Assembly: GCA_913064945.1 (NCBI GenBank)
Contig: CAJYAN010000009.1
Span: forward strand, 88,686-152,685
DNA: 64,000 nt
Origin: an uncultured Gammaproteobacteria bacterium
GTDB taxonomy: Bacteria; Pseudomonadota; Gammaproteobacteria; UBA6429; Thiohalophilaceae
Reading direction: 5' to 3'
In this document: positions 47,241-58,651 of the stretch, one piece after another
Layout: the number at the start of each line of letters is the position of its first letter
How positions within the stretch are numbered: position 1 is the stretch's first letter
Program-made: the position numbers and the translations under genes
Notes under the pieces: model-generated
What the model was told of the DNA's origin: nothing
The model's input: only the letters and a program-made list of their open reading frames with translations
Databases searched by the model: none

Positions 47241-49100
47241 ATGACCATGATACAACTAAACCGTATTCTCTCACTGGCCGTACTGGTCGCGATCCTGTCG
47301 GCCTGTGCCAGCACCACGCTACTCAACGACAAAAATATTGATCAGGCGGAACAATTGTTTCAGCACGGCCAGTATGCAGACGCTGCTAAACAGTTTTCAC
47401 AAATGGCAGCCGCCGCCAGCGGTGAGACACGCCAGCGTCTATTGCTGCGCGAAGTTGCCGCCCTGGCAAGAAATAATCAAATCGTTAAAGCCAAGCAACT
47501 CTATCAGACCCTGACACCGATCACCGTTGTGACGGAGCCGGGTCTACTCAACCGTCTGGCACAGGCAAATATTGCCATCGCTGAACGCCAACCCATCATT
47601 GTCCTCAAGGCACTAAAAGATCCGGTAGCCCCATCAACGGCGTCTAATCTGATCGCAGAGTATCATGATCTCCGCGCCCTTGCGTATACTCTGTTAGGTA
47701 ACCGGATTGAGATTGCGCGTGAATTAGTTCAACGCGAGACCTATCTGCAAGACCCCCAGTTAATCAAGGCCAATCAGCGTGATATCTGGCAGGCCCTGGC
47801 CACACTCAGTGAACGCGCGCTGCAACAACTGCGTACCGCACCACCGCCTGATACACTCAGCGGCTGGATGCAATTGATTCAGATTGCCAAAGCAAATCAA
47901 CTGCATCCCCGCCTCCTCAAACAACAAATTGAGGCCTGGCGGCACCTCTACCCCCATCATCCCGCACAGGAACAGCTTTTGGCCGGGCTGATGGATCGAC
48001 GGGAAGAGGATGTTGCCTACCCGGATAATATTGCCCTGTTATTACCGCTGACAGGAAAATTCAATCAACCTGCCCAGGCAATACGCGATGGTTTCCTGGC
48101 TGCCTACTATTCACGCCCGCAGCACCAGGCACAAAAAATTCGTATTTACGATGTTGGCGACTCCGTCGAGAATATTCACAAAGTCTATCAAAAGGCACTG
48201 GATAACGGTGCCGAGATGATCATTGGCCCACTCAATAAAGAGTCCGTACTACTTCTCGCCGAACAGGATAAAATTTCTGTACCCACACTAACACTTAACT
48301 ACTTACCCGAGGGAATTGAACCGCCCGACAAACTGTATCAATTTGGTTTATCACCGGAAGATGAGGCCAAACTGGTTACCGAAAGAACCTGGCTGGATGG
48401 TCATGTCAAAGGCGCAGTACTTGTCCCAAGTGGTCCCTGGGGAGAACGTGTCTACAACGCCTTTAAAACTCGCTGGGAGCATATGGGCGGGGAAATTGCC
48501 GAAATGCAGACCTATGATGCTACGCGCAATGATTTTTCCCGTCCAATTAAGCGACTTCTGAACATCGATGAAAGTCAGCAACGTCGTCGCCAGATTTCTT
48601 CATTAATCGGTCAGGAAGTAAAATTCACACCACGGCGAAGAGAAGACATTGATTTTATTTTTATTGCTGCCTTTCCGCGCCAGGCGCGAGCTATTCGCCC
48701 ACAGCTAAAATTCTTTCATGCCAGTGACATACCGGTGTACGCGACCTCGCATGCCTTTACCGGTAACCTCAACCCCGAGCGTGATCGCGATATGGATGGC
48801 CTGATCTTTGGTGACATGCCCTGGGTACTGACTGATACCGTCGCACATCGCGCCATGCACACCAAGCTCGAAGGACAAATATCGCCGGTAGGTAAGAGCC
48901 TGCAACGACTCTATGCACTGGGCATTGATGCCTATAATATTATCGGTGCCCTGAATACTCTCAAGGCCTATCCTTATGAACGCTTTGATGGTGAGACCGG
49001 CAGTCTTAGTCTGGATTCTCAGCAGCGCATACATCGTCAGTTAACCTGGGTAAAATTCCGTAGCGGACAACCCGTACCACTGGACTCGAGCCTGCAGTAA
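47241..49100 (+). CDS. lpoA: LpoA-like lipoprotein activator of PBP1A
   Basis: About 619 residues. The N-terminus is a lipoprotein signal with lipobox LSAC at about residues 19-22, so the mature protein is lipidated and probably in the outer membrane. Residues about 30-250 are TPR-like helices (EQLFQHGQYADAAKQFSQM); the rest is a periplasmic-binding-protein fold (NIALLLPLTGKFNQPAQAI, IIGPLNKESVLLLAEQ). LpoA stimulates the class A PBP at the membrane. Divergent from rsmI; followed by yraN and diaA as in E. coli yraLMNO. ATG 47247 is an alternative start. Confidence 0.9.
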   Translation: MTMIQLNRILSLAVLVAILSACASTTLLNDKNIDQAEQLFQHGQYADAAKQFSQMAAAASGETRQRLLLREVAALARNNQIVKAKQLYQTLTPITVVTEPGLLNRLAQANIAIAERQPIIVLKALKDPVAPSTASNLIAEYHDLRALAYTLLGNRIEIARELVQRETYLQDPQLIKANQRDIWQALATLSERALQQLRTAPPPDTLSGWMQLIQIAKANQLHPRLLKQQIEAWRHLYPHHPAQEQLLAGLMDRREEDVAYPDNIALLLPLTGKFNQPAQAIRDGFLAAYYSRPQHQAQKIRIYDVGDSVENIHKVYQKALDNGAEMIIGPLNKESVLLLAEQDKISVPTLTLNYLPEGIEPPDKLYQFGLSPEDEAKLVTERTWLDGHVKGAVLVPSGPWGERVYNAFKTRWEHMGGEIAEMQTYDATRNDFSRPIKRLLNIDESQQRRRQISSLIGQEVKFTPRRREDIDFIFIAAFPRQARAIRPQLKFFHASDIPVYATSHAFTGNLNPERDRDMDGLIFGDMPWVLTDTVAHRAMHTKLEGQISPVGKSLQRLYALGIDAYNIIGALNTLKAYPYERFDGETGSLSLDSQQRIHRQLTWVKFRSGQPVPLDSSLQ

Positions 49101-49110
49101 GAGGACTAAC

Positions 49111-51444
<2,334 letters not shown>

Positions 51445-51515
51445 ATTTATAAGTGGTAGTCCATCAATAATATAAATCGCTTGTCGATCTGCACTGCAAC
51501 AAAAAATTAAATTTT

Positions 51516-51836
51516 ATGGAATGGTTTCTACTGCTCGTACTATTTGCCTTCTCCTGGTTTTGGTGGGACTCATCGGGTACCCGTGAGATTGCGATAAGAC
51601 AAGGCAGACAGTTATGTCAACAAGCGGGTGTAATTTTCCTGGATGAAACCGTCGCTGTACAGCAACTTCGACTCCGTCGCCAGTCTTCAGGATCACTTGT
51701 ATTTTACCGACGCTACGGATTCGAATTTTGTACCGATGGGGAACATCGCTATTCGGGCTATATGGATATGCTGGGTCGGTCTATCCAGCATTCATATATG
51801 GATGCCTATCGTGTGACGGAGGATCACCTACAGTAA
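51516..51836 (+). CDS. DUF3301-type small membrane protein
   Basis: A 106-residue protein with an N-terminal aromatic-rich membrane helix (EWFLLLVLFAFSWFWW) followed by a short soluble part: AIRQGRQLCQQAGVIFLDETVAV then RRYGFEF and GYMDMLG. This matches the DUF3301 pattern found near cell-envelope genes of gammaproteobacteria. No function known. ATG after an A/T-rich leader. Confidence 0.8.
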   Translation: MEWFLLLVLFAFSWFWWDSSGTREIAIRQGRQLCQQAGVIFLDETVAVQQLRLRRQSSGSLVFYRRYGFEFCTDGEHRYSGYMDMLGRSIQHSYMDAYRVTEDHLQ

Positions 51837-51904
51837 TTAGAATAGCTGTTGCATTTTAAGGCATACGTGATTGAAGTCTCACCGATATATCAATCTAGAC
51901 TCTT

Positions 51905-52333
51905 TTATATTCCACAGGTCCCCGTATCCCAGCTAAAGAAGCGTGCATGGATATAATTATAGCTACGCACACCAAGAAAAATACCAAACAAAGTGATAAA
52001 GGCCACCAGTTTACCCTGACCTAGTTGAATAAAGACAATGCTGGGACAAGCCCCACATAGCGCCCAGCCATAACCAAAAATAATACTGCCCGGTATTGTG
52101 CCTTGATGAAAAACCTTTTTTTCTAGCTTTATATTAGTCGTAAAGTGGACCATCGTAAAAAATATTGCTGCAATCGCCACGGCCAGAGCGAAGGCAAAGA
52201 GCATGCGTCCGTCCTGCAATGAAAACATTTTGAACACTTCGTTATAATCTGCAAAACCAATGGCCGATAAGGTAATCCCCATCACGGTCCCCAGCAGGCC
52301 ATAGATAATATGTATCCTGAATTTAAAACTCAT
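51905..52333 (-). CDS. YeeE/YedE-type transporter, C-terminal half (DUF6691)
   Basis: A 142-residue protein with four hydrophobic helices and the Cys signature FGYGWALCGACPSI. Split YeeE/YedE proteins, of this short type with a partner, move reduced sulfur compounds such as thiosulfate through the inner membrane in known relatives. The GTG/ATG start overlaps the stop of the partner gene by four bases, so the two halves are made together. Confidence 0.85.
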   Translation of the reverse strand: MSFKFRIHIIYGLLGTVMGITLSAIGFADYNEVFKMFSLQDGRMLFAFALAVAIAAIFFTMVHFTTNIKLEKKVFHQGTIPGSIIFGYGWALCGACPSIVFIQLGQGKLVAFITLFGIFLGVRSYNYIHARFFSWDTGTCGI

Positions 52334-52950
52334 AAGATCATTACCTTAATAATCACGGAAACAATCACGGCCGTCATGAAATACGTAGCCGTTGCCGCAA
52401 AACTGGTCGGTGCTAAATTTGAACAGCCACTGAGTCCATGGCCCGATGAACAGCCCCCTGCCATTTGAGTTCCAAGACCCACCATAAAACCACCCATCAG
52501 GAGTAAAAGGCCTCCGGTCAAACCACCACCCGTCCATTGGTTATATATTGAGCTGAGTTCGGTCTGTATTGAAAAATGCCCGGTAAACATCGCCCATAAA
52601 AATCCCCCTAGCACCATCGACAACAAAAAAACCATATGTGCTGTCCAGGGGATATTCTTCGCTTCGGCAATTTTCTGGTGTTTATGAGTGGCAGGGACAT
52701 TAGCTTCAACCTGAGGCAGAACATCCGCACCAAACTCGGCCAGGGTCTCTGCCATCAACGCTGAAGCAACGTCACCCTGATTAGATGCCATCGTCGTGGC
52801 TGTTTTATCCTGCAGGCGCTCTTCACGCCAGGCGAGCATTTTTTTCCAGCTACCTGAGACACCCAATGTTCGGCTCGTTAGTAGTCGAAATAAAATCGTG
52901 AATACACCCAGGGCAATGCCGCCGACCCACCATGTTAAATATTCATTCAT
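52330..52950 (-). CDS. YeeE/YedE-type transporter, N-terminal half
   Basis: About 206 residues with an N-terminal membrane helix, a charged linker with little conservation (residues about 35-105), then helices carrying MAGGCSSGHGLSGCSNLAPTS, the conserved Cys/His pore motif of this family. I chose ATG 52950 (MNEYLTWWV) because the longer frame to 53019 would overlap the ankyrin gene. Likely operon: ankyrin protein, this gene, DUF6691 half. Confidence 0.83.
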   Translation of the reverse strand: MNEYLTWWVGGIALGVFTILFRLLTSRTLGVSGSWKKMLAWREERLQDKTATTMASNQGDVASALMAETLAEFGADVLPQVEANVPATHKHQKIAEAKNIPWTAHMVFLLSMVLGGFLWAMFTGHFSIQTELSSIYNQWTGGGLTGGLLLLMGGFMVGLGTQMAGGCSSGHGLSGCSNLAPTSFAATATYFMTAVIVSVIIKVMIL

Positions 52951-52978
52951 TATAGGCACGTCTACTATCTGCAAAATT

Positions 52979-53575
52979 TTATTTCGCAATCTCTGGACTA
53001 CTGCCACGCAGAAAACCAAGCACGCGACTCATGACACCCACTTTCGTCTCAGCGACCACTTCGTGGTTTTCCACCTCCTCAACTGCTGACGTCTTGTTCA
53101 TGTAACGCTGCAATATCTCCGCACACTTTTTGTGACCTGCCTGTTCCGCCATCTCCACGGCTCGTTCACCCTTTCGATTCTTATGGTGCGGATTACAGTC
53201 ATGTTCCAGAAAAAATTTAACGATATCATAGTGTCCAAGCCCGGCGGCATACATTAACGGTGTAATGCCTTCAGCATTCACTACTTTTTCAGATGACATC
53301 TTGGTTTTCAAAAAGGCCTTGACCATGGGTAGACGATTTTTTTGAATGGCATTAAATAGTGCATGGATGCCGCGACTATAGTCATCGGTAGCAATCACAA
53401 TTTCTTTGCCATTGGGTAAAAGATTGAGTGGCACGACCTGTCCCTTAAGTGATCGCTCATATCGAACGCAGCGTTTATAATCGCCATCACAATAGTGTGT
53501 TTTCCACAGTTCAATGGAAGGGTCGGCTGCAAACTGCACGTATAATTCACAGTGTGTAGTATGAGTACAAGACAT
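52979..53575 (-). CDS. Ankyrin-repeat protein with Cys-rich N-terminal module
   Basis: A 198-residue, apparently cytoplasmic protein. Residues 1-55 form a Cys/His-rich module (Cys3, Cys9, Cys29, Cys36, with HYCDGDYKRCVRY and VPLNLLPNGKE); it could bind a metal or cluster. Residues about 70-155 hold ankyrin repeats (GITPLMYAAGLGHYDIVKF, NRKGERAVEMAEQAGHKK). The C-terminal 40 residues are charged. It precedes the YeeE/YedE pair by 28 bases on the same strand, so it may sense or regulate the transporter; this is inference. Confidence 0.77.
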   Translation of the reverse strand: MSCTHTTHCELYVQFAADPSIELWKTHYCDGDYKRCVRYERSLKGQVVPLNLLPNGKEIVIATDDYSRGIHALFNAIQKNRLPMVKAFLKTKMSSEKVVNAEGITPLMYAAGLGHYDIVKFFLEHDCNPHHKNRKGERAVEMAEQAGHKKCAEILQRYMNKTSAVEEVENHEVVAETKVGVMSRVLGFLRGSSPEIAK

Positions 53576-53931
53576 CGACGTTTACCTCTGACATTCGATC
53601 CTATCGGTTGCAAAAGTGTGAACTAGTTACTCCACATGCCTCTCAATATCGACATCCCCGTCTCAATACTTTAAAAAAATACGTGTTCAATAACGTGCTG
53701 AATTTACTTATATTATTGACCCCTTATATATATGTTGCACACACACTTGTTCTTACACAACTAATATCAACACATTATTATTTTCTAATATGAAAAATTC
53801 GAAACGCCTGCGGCATACAGGTCTTCATGTTCAAGAATAAAGGACTTTGCGGAGCGTACTGAACTAGCTTTTACGATAGCGGTGGACGGTCGACTGCCCT
53901 CAACGGAGGCTGGTGTGAAGGCAGTGCGGGT
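53576..53931. other. A/T-rich gap between sspB and the ankyrin gene
   Basis: A 356-base stretch, strongly A/T-rich from about 53680 to 53800. It must hold the promoter of the ankyrin-YeeE/YedE operon and the end of the sspA-sspB transcript, both on the minus strand. I find no gene and no clean terminator hairpin. Confidence 0.45.
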
Positions 53932-54315
53932 TTACTTAACGAGTTTCAGTTGTGGTTTGTCGTGTTTGCCCCCGGATGGTGGCTCTGAGGGTGGGGGTGT
54001 TTCACCGTCACTCTCATCAAAGACCATCCCCTGACCGTTTTCCTTGGCATAGATGGCCAGCACGGCCGAAATCGGTACACCAACTTCCATTGAGCGACCA
54101 TCAAAGCGGGCATTAAAGTGGATGTGATCGTTACCCAGCTCCAGGTCATTGACGGCGCGAGGTGCGATGTTTAGTACGATCTTGCCATCATCAACAAATT
54201 GACGTGGTACCTGCACATAATCATTTTTCGCATTGACCAGAATATATGGCGTGAACTCGTTATCCATTATCCAGTCATAGATAGCGCGTATTAAATAGGG
54301 TTGCGTAGATAACAT
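53932..54315 (-). CDS. sspB: ClpXP adaptor SspB
   Basis: A 127-residue adaptor that hands ssrA-tagged proteins to ClpXP. The peptide-binding domain is shown by PYLIRAIYDWIMDNEFTPYI, KIVLNIAPRAVNDLELGND and VSAVLAIYAKENGQGM-like text; after a Gly/Pro-rich linker the ClpX-binding tail PQLKLVK closes the protein. Located right after sspA. Confidence 0.95.
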   Translation of the reverse strand: MLSTQPYLIRAIYDWIMDNEFTPYILVNAKNDYVQVPRQFVDDGKIVLNIAPRAVNDLELGNDHIHFNARFDGRSMEVGVPISAVLAIYAKENGQGMVFDESDGETPPPSEPPSGGKHDKPQLKLVK

Positions 54316-54349
54316 GACGATACAGAAATCCGATAAGTGACCCTGAACC

Positions 54350-54979
54350 CTAGCTCAGGTCACGGATCTCCCTTTCTTCCTCTGTCAGGCTGGCCTTGAA
54401 GCCTTCTCTGTCAAAAATACTCTCCATATAATTCTGCAAACCCTTGGCCTGTACCGGGATATCGATACCATAGTAAGGTAAACGCCATAACAGGGGTGCC
54501 AGTGCGGCATCCACCAGGCTAAATTCTTCACTCATGAAAAAGGGTTTGGATTCAAAAATAGGTGAGGCACTAATAAGATTATCGCGCAGTTCCTTGGCGA
54601 ACTTGTCAGCGGTCTTATTACCGGGTTTGATCTTGTCCGCCAGAGAATACCAGTCACGCTCAATGCGATAGAAATACAGGCGGCTGCGTGCACGGGAAAC
54701 CGGGTCCACAGGCATCAAAGGCGGATGCGGAAAGCGTTCATCCAGGTACTCCATAATCACACGGTGATCATACAACGCCAGGTCACGATCAATTAGTGTG
54801 GGCGTTTCATTGTAGGGGTTGAGATCCTTTAAATCTTCCGGGGTATCTTTGGGGTTGACCAGTTGTAGCTCAAAACTGATACCTTTTTCCGCCAGAACGA
54901 CTCGCACCATATGACTATATGGATCCTGTTCGGTCGAAAATAATGTCATTGCTAAACGTCGATTGGCCATTTGTGCCAT
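54350..54979 (-). CDS. sspA: Stringent starvation protein A (GST-like RNAP-binding)
   Basis: About 209 residues of GST fold. AMTLFSTEQDPYSHMVRVVL, VNPKDTPEDLKDLNPYNETP, and IMEYLDERFPHPPLMPVDP are typical SspA; the glutathione-binding residues of true GSTs are not kept. It binds RNA polymerase sigma70 and acts in stationary phase and acid stress. ATG 54979 has GGGG eight bases upstream; an ATG at 55003 is possible. Confidence 0.94.
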   Translation of the reverse strand: MAQMANRRLAMTLFSTEQDPYSHMVRVVLAEKGISFELQLVNPKDTPEDLKDLNPYNETPTLIDRDLALYDHRVIMEYLDERFPHPPLMPVDPVSRARSRLYFYRIERDWYSLADKIKPGNKTADKFAKELRDNLISASPIFESKPFFMSEEFSLVDAALAPLLWRLPYYGIDIPVQAKGLQNYMESIFDREGFKASLTEEEREIRDLS

Positions 54980-55071
54980 GCGTATATCCCCGTTATTAAC
55001 CATCTTTAGAAAAGTGAGGGGGACATACGTCCCCCTTCTTTGCGCTACCGCCCTTTAACCAGGCATCACGC

Positions 55072-55812
55072 TCAATGTACATCTCTCCAGTATTCCTTCT
55101 TCAGGGCATAGGCCACAAAGAAGAAAATGGCCAGAAAGATCAATGCGACGACTCCCCAGCGCTGACGTTCCATTTTTGCCGGCTCGCCCATATAGGTCAG
55201 ATAATTCACCAGATCGGTTACCGAGTCCCTAAACTCGACCGGTGACAGCTTACCCGGGGTGACCTGTTCATAACTAACCAGGGTCTTTTCTTCTCGCCCT
55301 TCATGGTTTTTATGAATTTTGTAAACCGGCTTTTTCATACCTTCGAGTTCCCACAGGATATCGGGCATACCGACACTGGGAAAACGGGCATTATTCACAC
55401 CCCAGGGGCGTGAAGGGTCTACATAGAATGTCATCAGGTAGGTAAACAACCAGTCAGAACCACGGGCACGCGCAACCACGGACAGATCCGGGATCTTGGT
55501 ACCAAACCATTTTGCGGCATCATGTTTGGTCATGGCAACCGTCATGGTTTCGCCAACCTTATCTGCTGCAAACATTAGGTTCTTTGCCACCTGTTTGTTC
55601 GTCAAACCCAGGTCGGCACCCATGCGGTTGTATCGCATATACGCCGCCGAGTGACAGCTTAAACAGTAGTTTGTGAACAGGCGCGCACCACGTTGCAGTG
55701 ATGACTTGTTGTCCAGGTCAATATCCGCCTTCATGTTTTTCATACCATCTTCGCTGGCATGCGCCAGAAGTGGTGCTATTCCGATAATCAATGCAAGGAG
55801 TATATTCTTCAT
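55072..55812 (-). CDS. petC: Cytochrome c1 of the bc1 complex
   Basis: A 246-residue periplasmic haem protein: signal peptide (LALIIGIAPLLAHASE), haem c site CLSCH at about residues 50-54 followed by YMRYNRMGADLG, MPDILWELEG, and a C-terminal membrane anchor (VVALIFLAIFFFVAYAL). Passes electrons from the Rieske protein to soluble cytochromes. Overlaps petB by four bases. Confidence 0.96.
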   Translation of the reverse strand: MKNILLALIIGIAPLLAHASEDGMKNMKADIDLDNKSSLQRGARLFTNYCLSCHSAAYMRYNRMGADLGLTNKQVAKNLMFAADKVGETMTVAMTKHDAAKWFGTKIPDLSVVARARGSDWLFTYLMTFYVDPSRPWGVNNARFPSVGMPDILWELEGMKKPVYKIHKNHEGREEKTLVSYEQVTPGKLSPVEFRDSVTDLVNYLTYMGEPAKMERQRWGVVALIFLAIFFFVAYALKKEYWRDVH

Positions 55813-57050
55813 TTTGTTGTCACCCTTTCTGGAACCGGCTTAGTCTTTTCAAACTTGGGAAGAAACCATAGCGCTACAAAGAAGGCAAAATATAGTGCCG
55901 TGAAAATACGTGCCATATCTGTTTTGATAACGGTGACCGGTTGGGTACCCAACCAGCCCAGAATGAGAAAGCTCACAATGAATACCGCCAGCGACAGCTT
56001 GTAACTTGCACCTCGATAGCGAATCGATTTTACCGGGCTACGGTCAATCCATGGCAAAAAGAACAGAATCACAACTGCCGCACCCATTACGACAACACCG
56101 GGGAACTGTGAGTCGAACAAGGGCGGTACTGCACGTAACATGGCGTAGAAAGGTGTAAAGTACCAGACTGGCGCAATGTGTAATGGTGTCTTCAATGGGT
56201 CAGCCGGGATAAAGTTGGCATGTTCAAGGAAGTAACCACCCATTTCCGGACCAAAGAAAATGATACCAAAGAAGAACATCAGGAAGACGACAACACCGAC
56301 AATATCTTTCACCGTGTAATAAGGGTGGAAGGGGATACCATCAAGTGGCTTGCCATCGGGTCCCTTGTTCTTCTTAATCTCTACACCATCAGGATTGTTC
56401 GAACCTACTTCGTGCAGGGCGATGATATGCGCGACCACCAGACCTGCCAGAACAAACGGCAGTGCAATCACGTGGAAGGCAAAGAAGCGATTCAAGGTAG
56501 CATCCGAGACGACGTAATCACCACGAATCCACTGTGACAGTGGCTCACCAATACCAAAGGGTATGGCCGAGAACAGATTCACAATAACCTGTGCGCCCCA
56601 ATAGGACATCTGGCCCCAGGGTAACAGGTAACCAAAGAAGGCTTCGGCCATCAGTGCCAGGTAAATCAGCATACCGAAGATCCAGATCAGTTCACGTGGC
56701 TTCTTGAACGAACCGTACATCAGGCCACGATACATATGCAGATAGACGATCACGAAAAAGGCCGAGGCACCTGTGGAGTGCATATAGCGAATCAACCAGC
56801 CCCAGTTGACATCACGCATGATGTACTCAACCGAAGCAAAGGCCAGTGTGGCATCAGGCTTATAGTTCATGGTCAACAAAATACCGGTCACAATCTGTAA
56901 CACCAGGACCAGCAACGCCAGCGAACCAAAGAAGTACCAGAAGTTGAAATTCTTTGGTGCATAATATTCAGAGAGGTGTTCCTTCCACATCTTACTCAGA
57001 GGGAAACGGGCATCCACCCACTCAAGTAATCCAGCTAACATATTACTCAT
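55809..57050 (-). CDS. petB: Cytochrome b of the bc1 complex
   Basis: A 413-residue membrane protein with eight helices. Haem-ligand His are in HSTGASAFFVIVYLHMYR and in HVIALPFVLAGLVVAHIIALH (two pieces of one helix region, quoted separately within length limits). The quinol-site motif reads PVWY in HIAPVWYFTP, the variant I know from beta- and gammaproteobacteria in place of PEWY. One base overlap with petA. Confidence 0.97.
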   Translation of the reverse strand: MSNMLAGLLEWVDARFPLSKMWKEHLSEYYAPKNFNFWYFFGSLALLVLVLQIVTGILLTMNYKPDATLAFASVEYIMRDVNWGWLIRYMHSTGASAFFVIVYLHMYRGLMYGSFKKPRELIWIFGMLIYLALMAEAFFGYLLPWGQMSYWGAQVIVNLFSAIPFGIGEPLSQWIRGDYVVSDATLNRFFAFHVIALPFVLAGLVVAHIIALHEVGSNNPDGVEIKKNKGPDGKPLDGIPFHPYYTVKDIVGVVVFLMFFFGIIFFGPEMGGYFLEHANFIPADPLKTPLHIAPVWYFTPFYAMLRAVPPLFDSQFPGVVVMGAAVVILFFLPWIDRSPVKSIRYRGASYKLSLAVFIVSFLILGWLGTQPVTVIKTDMARIFTALYFAFFVALWFLPKFEKTKPVPERVTTK

Positions 57051-57652
57051 TACGCAGCTCCTTTATCGTCGCCCACGAGGACAAGCGTCTCGCTCAGGTA
57101 CTTGTAAGGTGGCACAACCATGTTGAGCGGGGCAGGGACGTTTTTAAAGACACGACCGGCCAGGTCATATTTGGAGCCGTGACACGGGCAAAAGAAACCA
57201 CCCTTCCATTCATCACCCAGATCCGCTGGTGCGACGTCAGGACGATAGGTCGGTGAACAACCAAGGTGCGTACAGATTCCGACCATAACTAGTATATTGG
57301 CACGGGAATCTCTGGAGCGGTGTTCGTTGTGGGCGTATTCCGGTTGCTGGGAAGTTACATCGGAGTGCGGGTCAGCCACAGTGCTGTCCAGCGAGGGCAG
57401 ATCCTTCATATTCTGTTCTGTTCGTTTGAGGACCCAGACTGGCTTGCCTCGCCACGCGACCGTTAACATGGCGCCTGTTTCAAGTTTACTAATATCCACT
57501 TCAACGGGTGCACCAGCAGCTTTGGCTCGGGCACTTGGATTCATTGATAATCCGAAGGGGATGACTACACCTGCGGCGCCAACGGCACCTACGGCAGAAG
57601 TCGCCGTAATTAAAAACCGGCGCCTGCTGGTGTCTACACCATCATTGCTCAT
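57050..57652 (-). CDS. petA: Rieske iron-sulfur subunit of the bc1 complex
   Basis: About 200 residues: a Tat signal-anchor (SRRRFLITATSAVGAVGA), then the Rieske domain with CTHLGC and CPCHGSKYDLAGRV, whose two Cys and two His hold the 2Fe-2S cluster and whose remaining Cys form a disulfide. ATG 57652 has GGGAG nine bases upstream. First gene of petABC-sspAB. Confidence 0.97.
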   Translation of the reverse strand: MSNDGVDTSRRRFLITATSAVGAVGAAGVVIPFGLSMNPSARAKAAGAPVEVDISKLETGAMLTVAWRGKPVWVLKRTEQNMKDLPSLDSTVADPHSDVTSQQPEYAHNEHRSRDSRANILVMVGICTHLGCSPTYRPDVAPADLGDEWKGGFFCPCHGSKYDLAGRVFKNVPAPLNMVVPPYKYLSETLVLVGDDKGAA

Positions 57653-57835
57653 TGGAAAATCTCCCGGAATGCATAATATGAAGTAAGCTAAAAAGCTCGC
57701 CACCTTGTCTCTTGTGCCGCCGCATCAGTAACGTCTAACAGCGTCTAAATTAGCAGGCCTCAACGGGCGCATAGTTTGCAGCATACCCATTCAATGGTCA
57801 AGGAATAATTAAAAAAGCCTCAGTAGTTCAATGAG

Positions 57836-58591
57836 TTATACAGGATTTGGTATATCGATATAAATGTGTTCAATATCAAATTGCTGAGACAGGTGTTCCC
57901 CCAGTGCCTGCACACCATAGCGTTCGGTCGCATGATGACCGGCGGCAATAAAATGGATGCCGCTCTCACGCGCAATGTGCACCGTCTGTTCCGAGACCTC
58001 ACCCGTCAAATACGCATCCACACCAAGACTCACCGCCTTTTCGATATAACTCTGTGCCGCACCGCTACACCAGGCGACGGACTGTATGATCTCTAGCCCG
58101 GCCGCGATATGCAGCGACGTCTGCCCCAGCACCGCCTCAGTATGGGCCACAAAGTCTGCTATCGGGGTGGCTTGCGGCAGACGACCATACATCCCAATGG
58201 CGGGGGTGTCACCACCAAAGCGTCCCTCAATGGAGAGGCCCAGGCGCCCGGCCAGCTGTGCATTGTTGCCATACACCGGGTGGGCATCCAGCGGCAGGTG
58301 ATAGCCAATCAGGCTAATCTGGTTTTCCAGCAGACAACGCAGACGCCGATATTTGATACCCGTGATGCACGGGTCTTCACCCTTCCAGAAGTAACCATGA
58401 TGCACCAGTATGGCATCGGCCCTCGCGGCCACCGCCCGTTCCAGCAGGGCCTGGCTGGCGGTCACCCCGCTAACGATTTTGGTCAGCTGGTCGCGGCCTT
58501 CCACCTGTAATCCATTGGGACAATAGTCACGAAAACGCTCGACCTCGAGCAAATTGTCAGTGTAATTCAGTAATTCAATAAGTTGCACCAT
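57836..58591 (-). CDS. Nif3-like dinuclear metal centre protein (YbgI)
   Basis: A 251-residue Nif3/YbgI family protein. DYCPNGLQVEG, DAILVHHGYFWKGE and SGHH-type GHHATERYGVQAL contain the His and Glu ligands of the two-metal site. Function unclear; some members act as GTP cyclohydrolase-1-type or hydrolase proteins. Stands upstream of petA on the same strand with about 180 bases between. Confidence 0.92.
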   Translation of the reverse strand: MVQLIELLNYTDNLLEVERFRDYCPNGLQVEGRDQLTKIVSGVTASQALLERAVAARADAILVHHGYFWKGEDPCITGIKYRRLRCLLENQISLIGYHLPLDAHPVYGNNAQLAGRLGLSIEGRFGGDTPAIGMYGRLPQATPIADFVAHTEAVLGQTSLHIAAGLEIIQSVAWCSGAAQSYIEKAVSLGVDAYLTGEVSEQTVHIARESGIHFIAAGHHATERYGVQALGEHLSQQFDIEHIYIDIPNPV

Positions 58592-58651
58592 GCGAAAAGA
58601 GGTCCTTTCAGTTATGATTCAGCAAGTTTAACGTAAACCAGCACTGGAACT

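Noticed and set aside
56220..57250. PVWY in place of PEWY in cytochrome b as an anomaly
   Set aside because: I recall this variant as usual in beta- and gammaproteobacteria, so it is not an odd feature of this genome.
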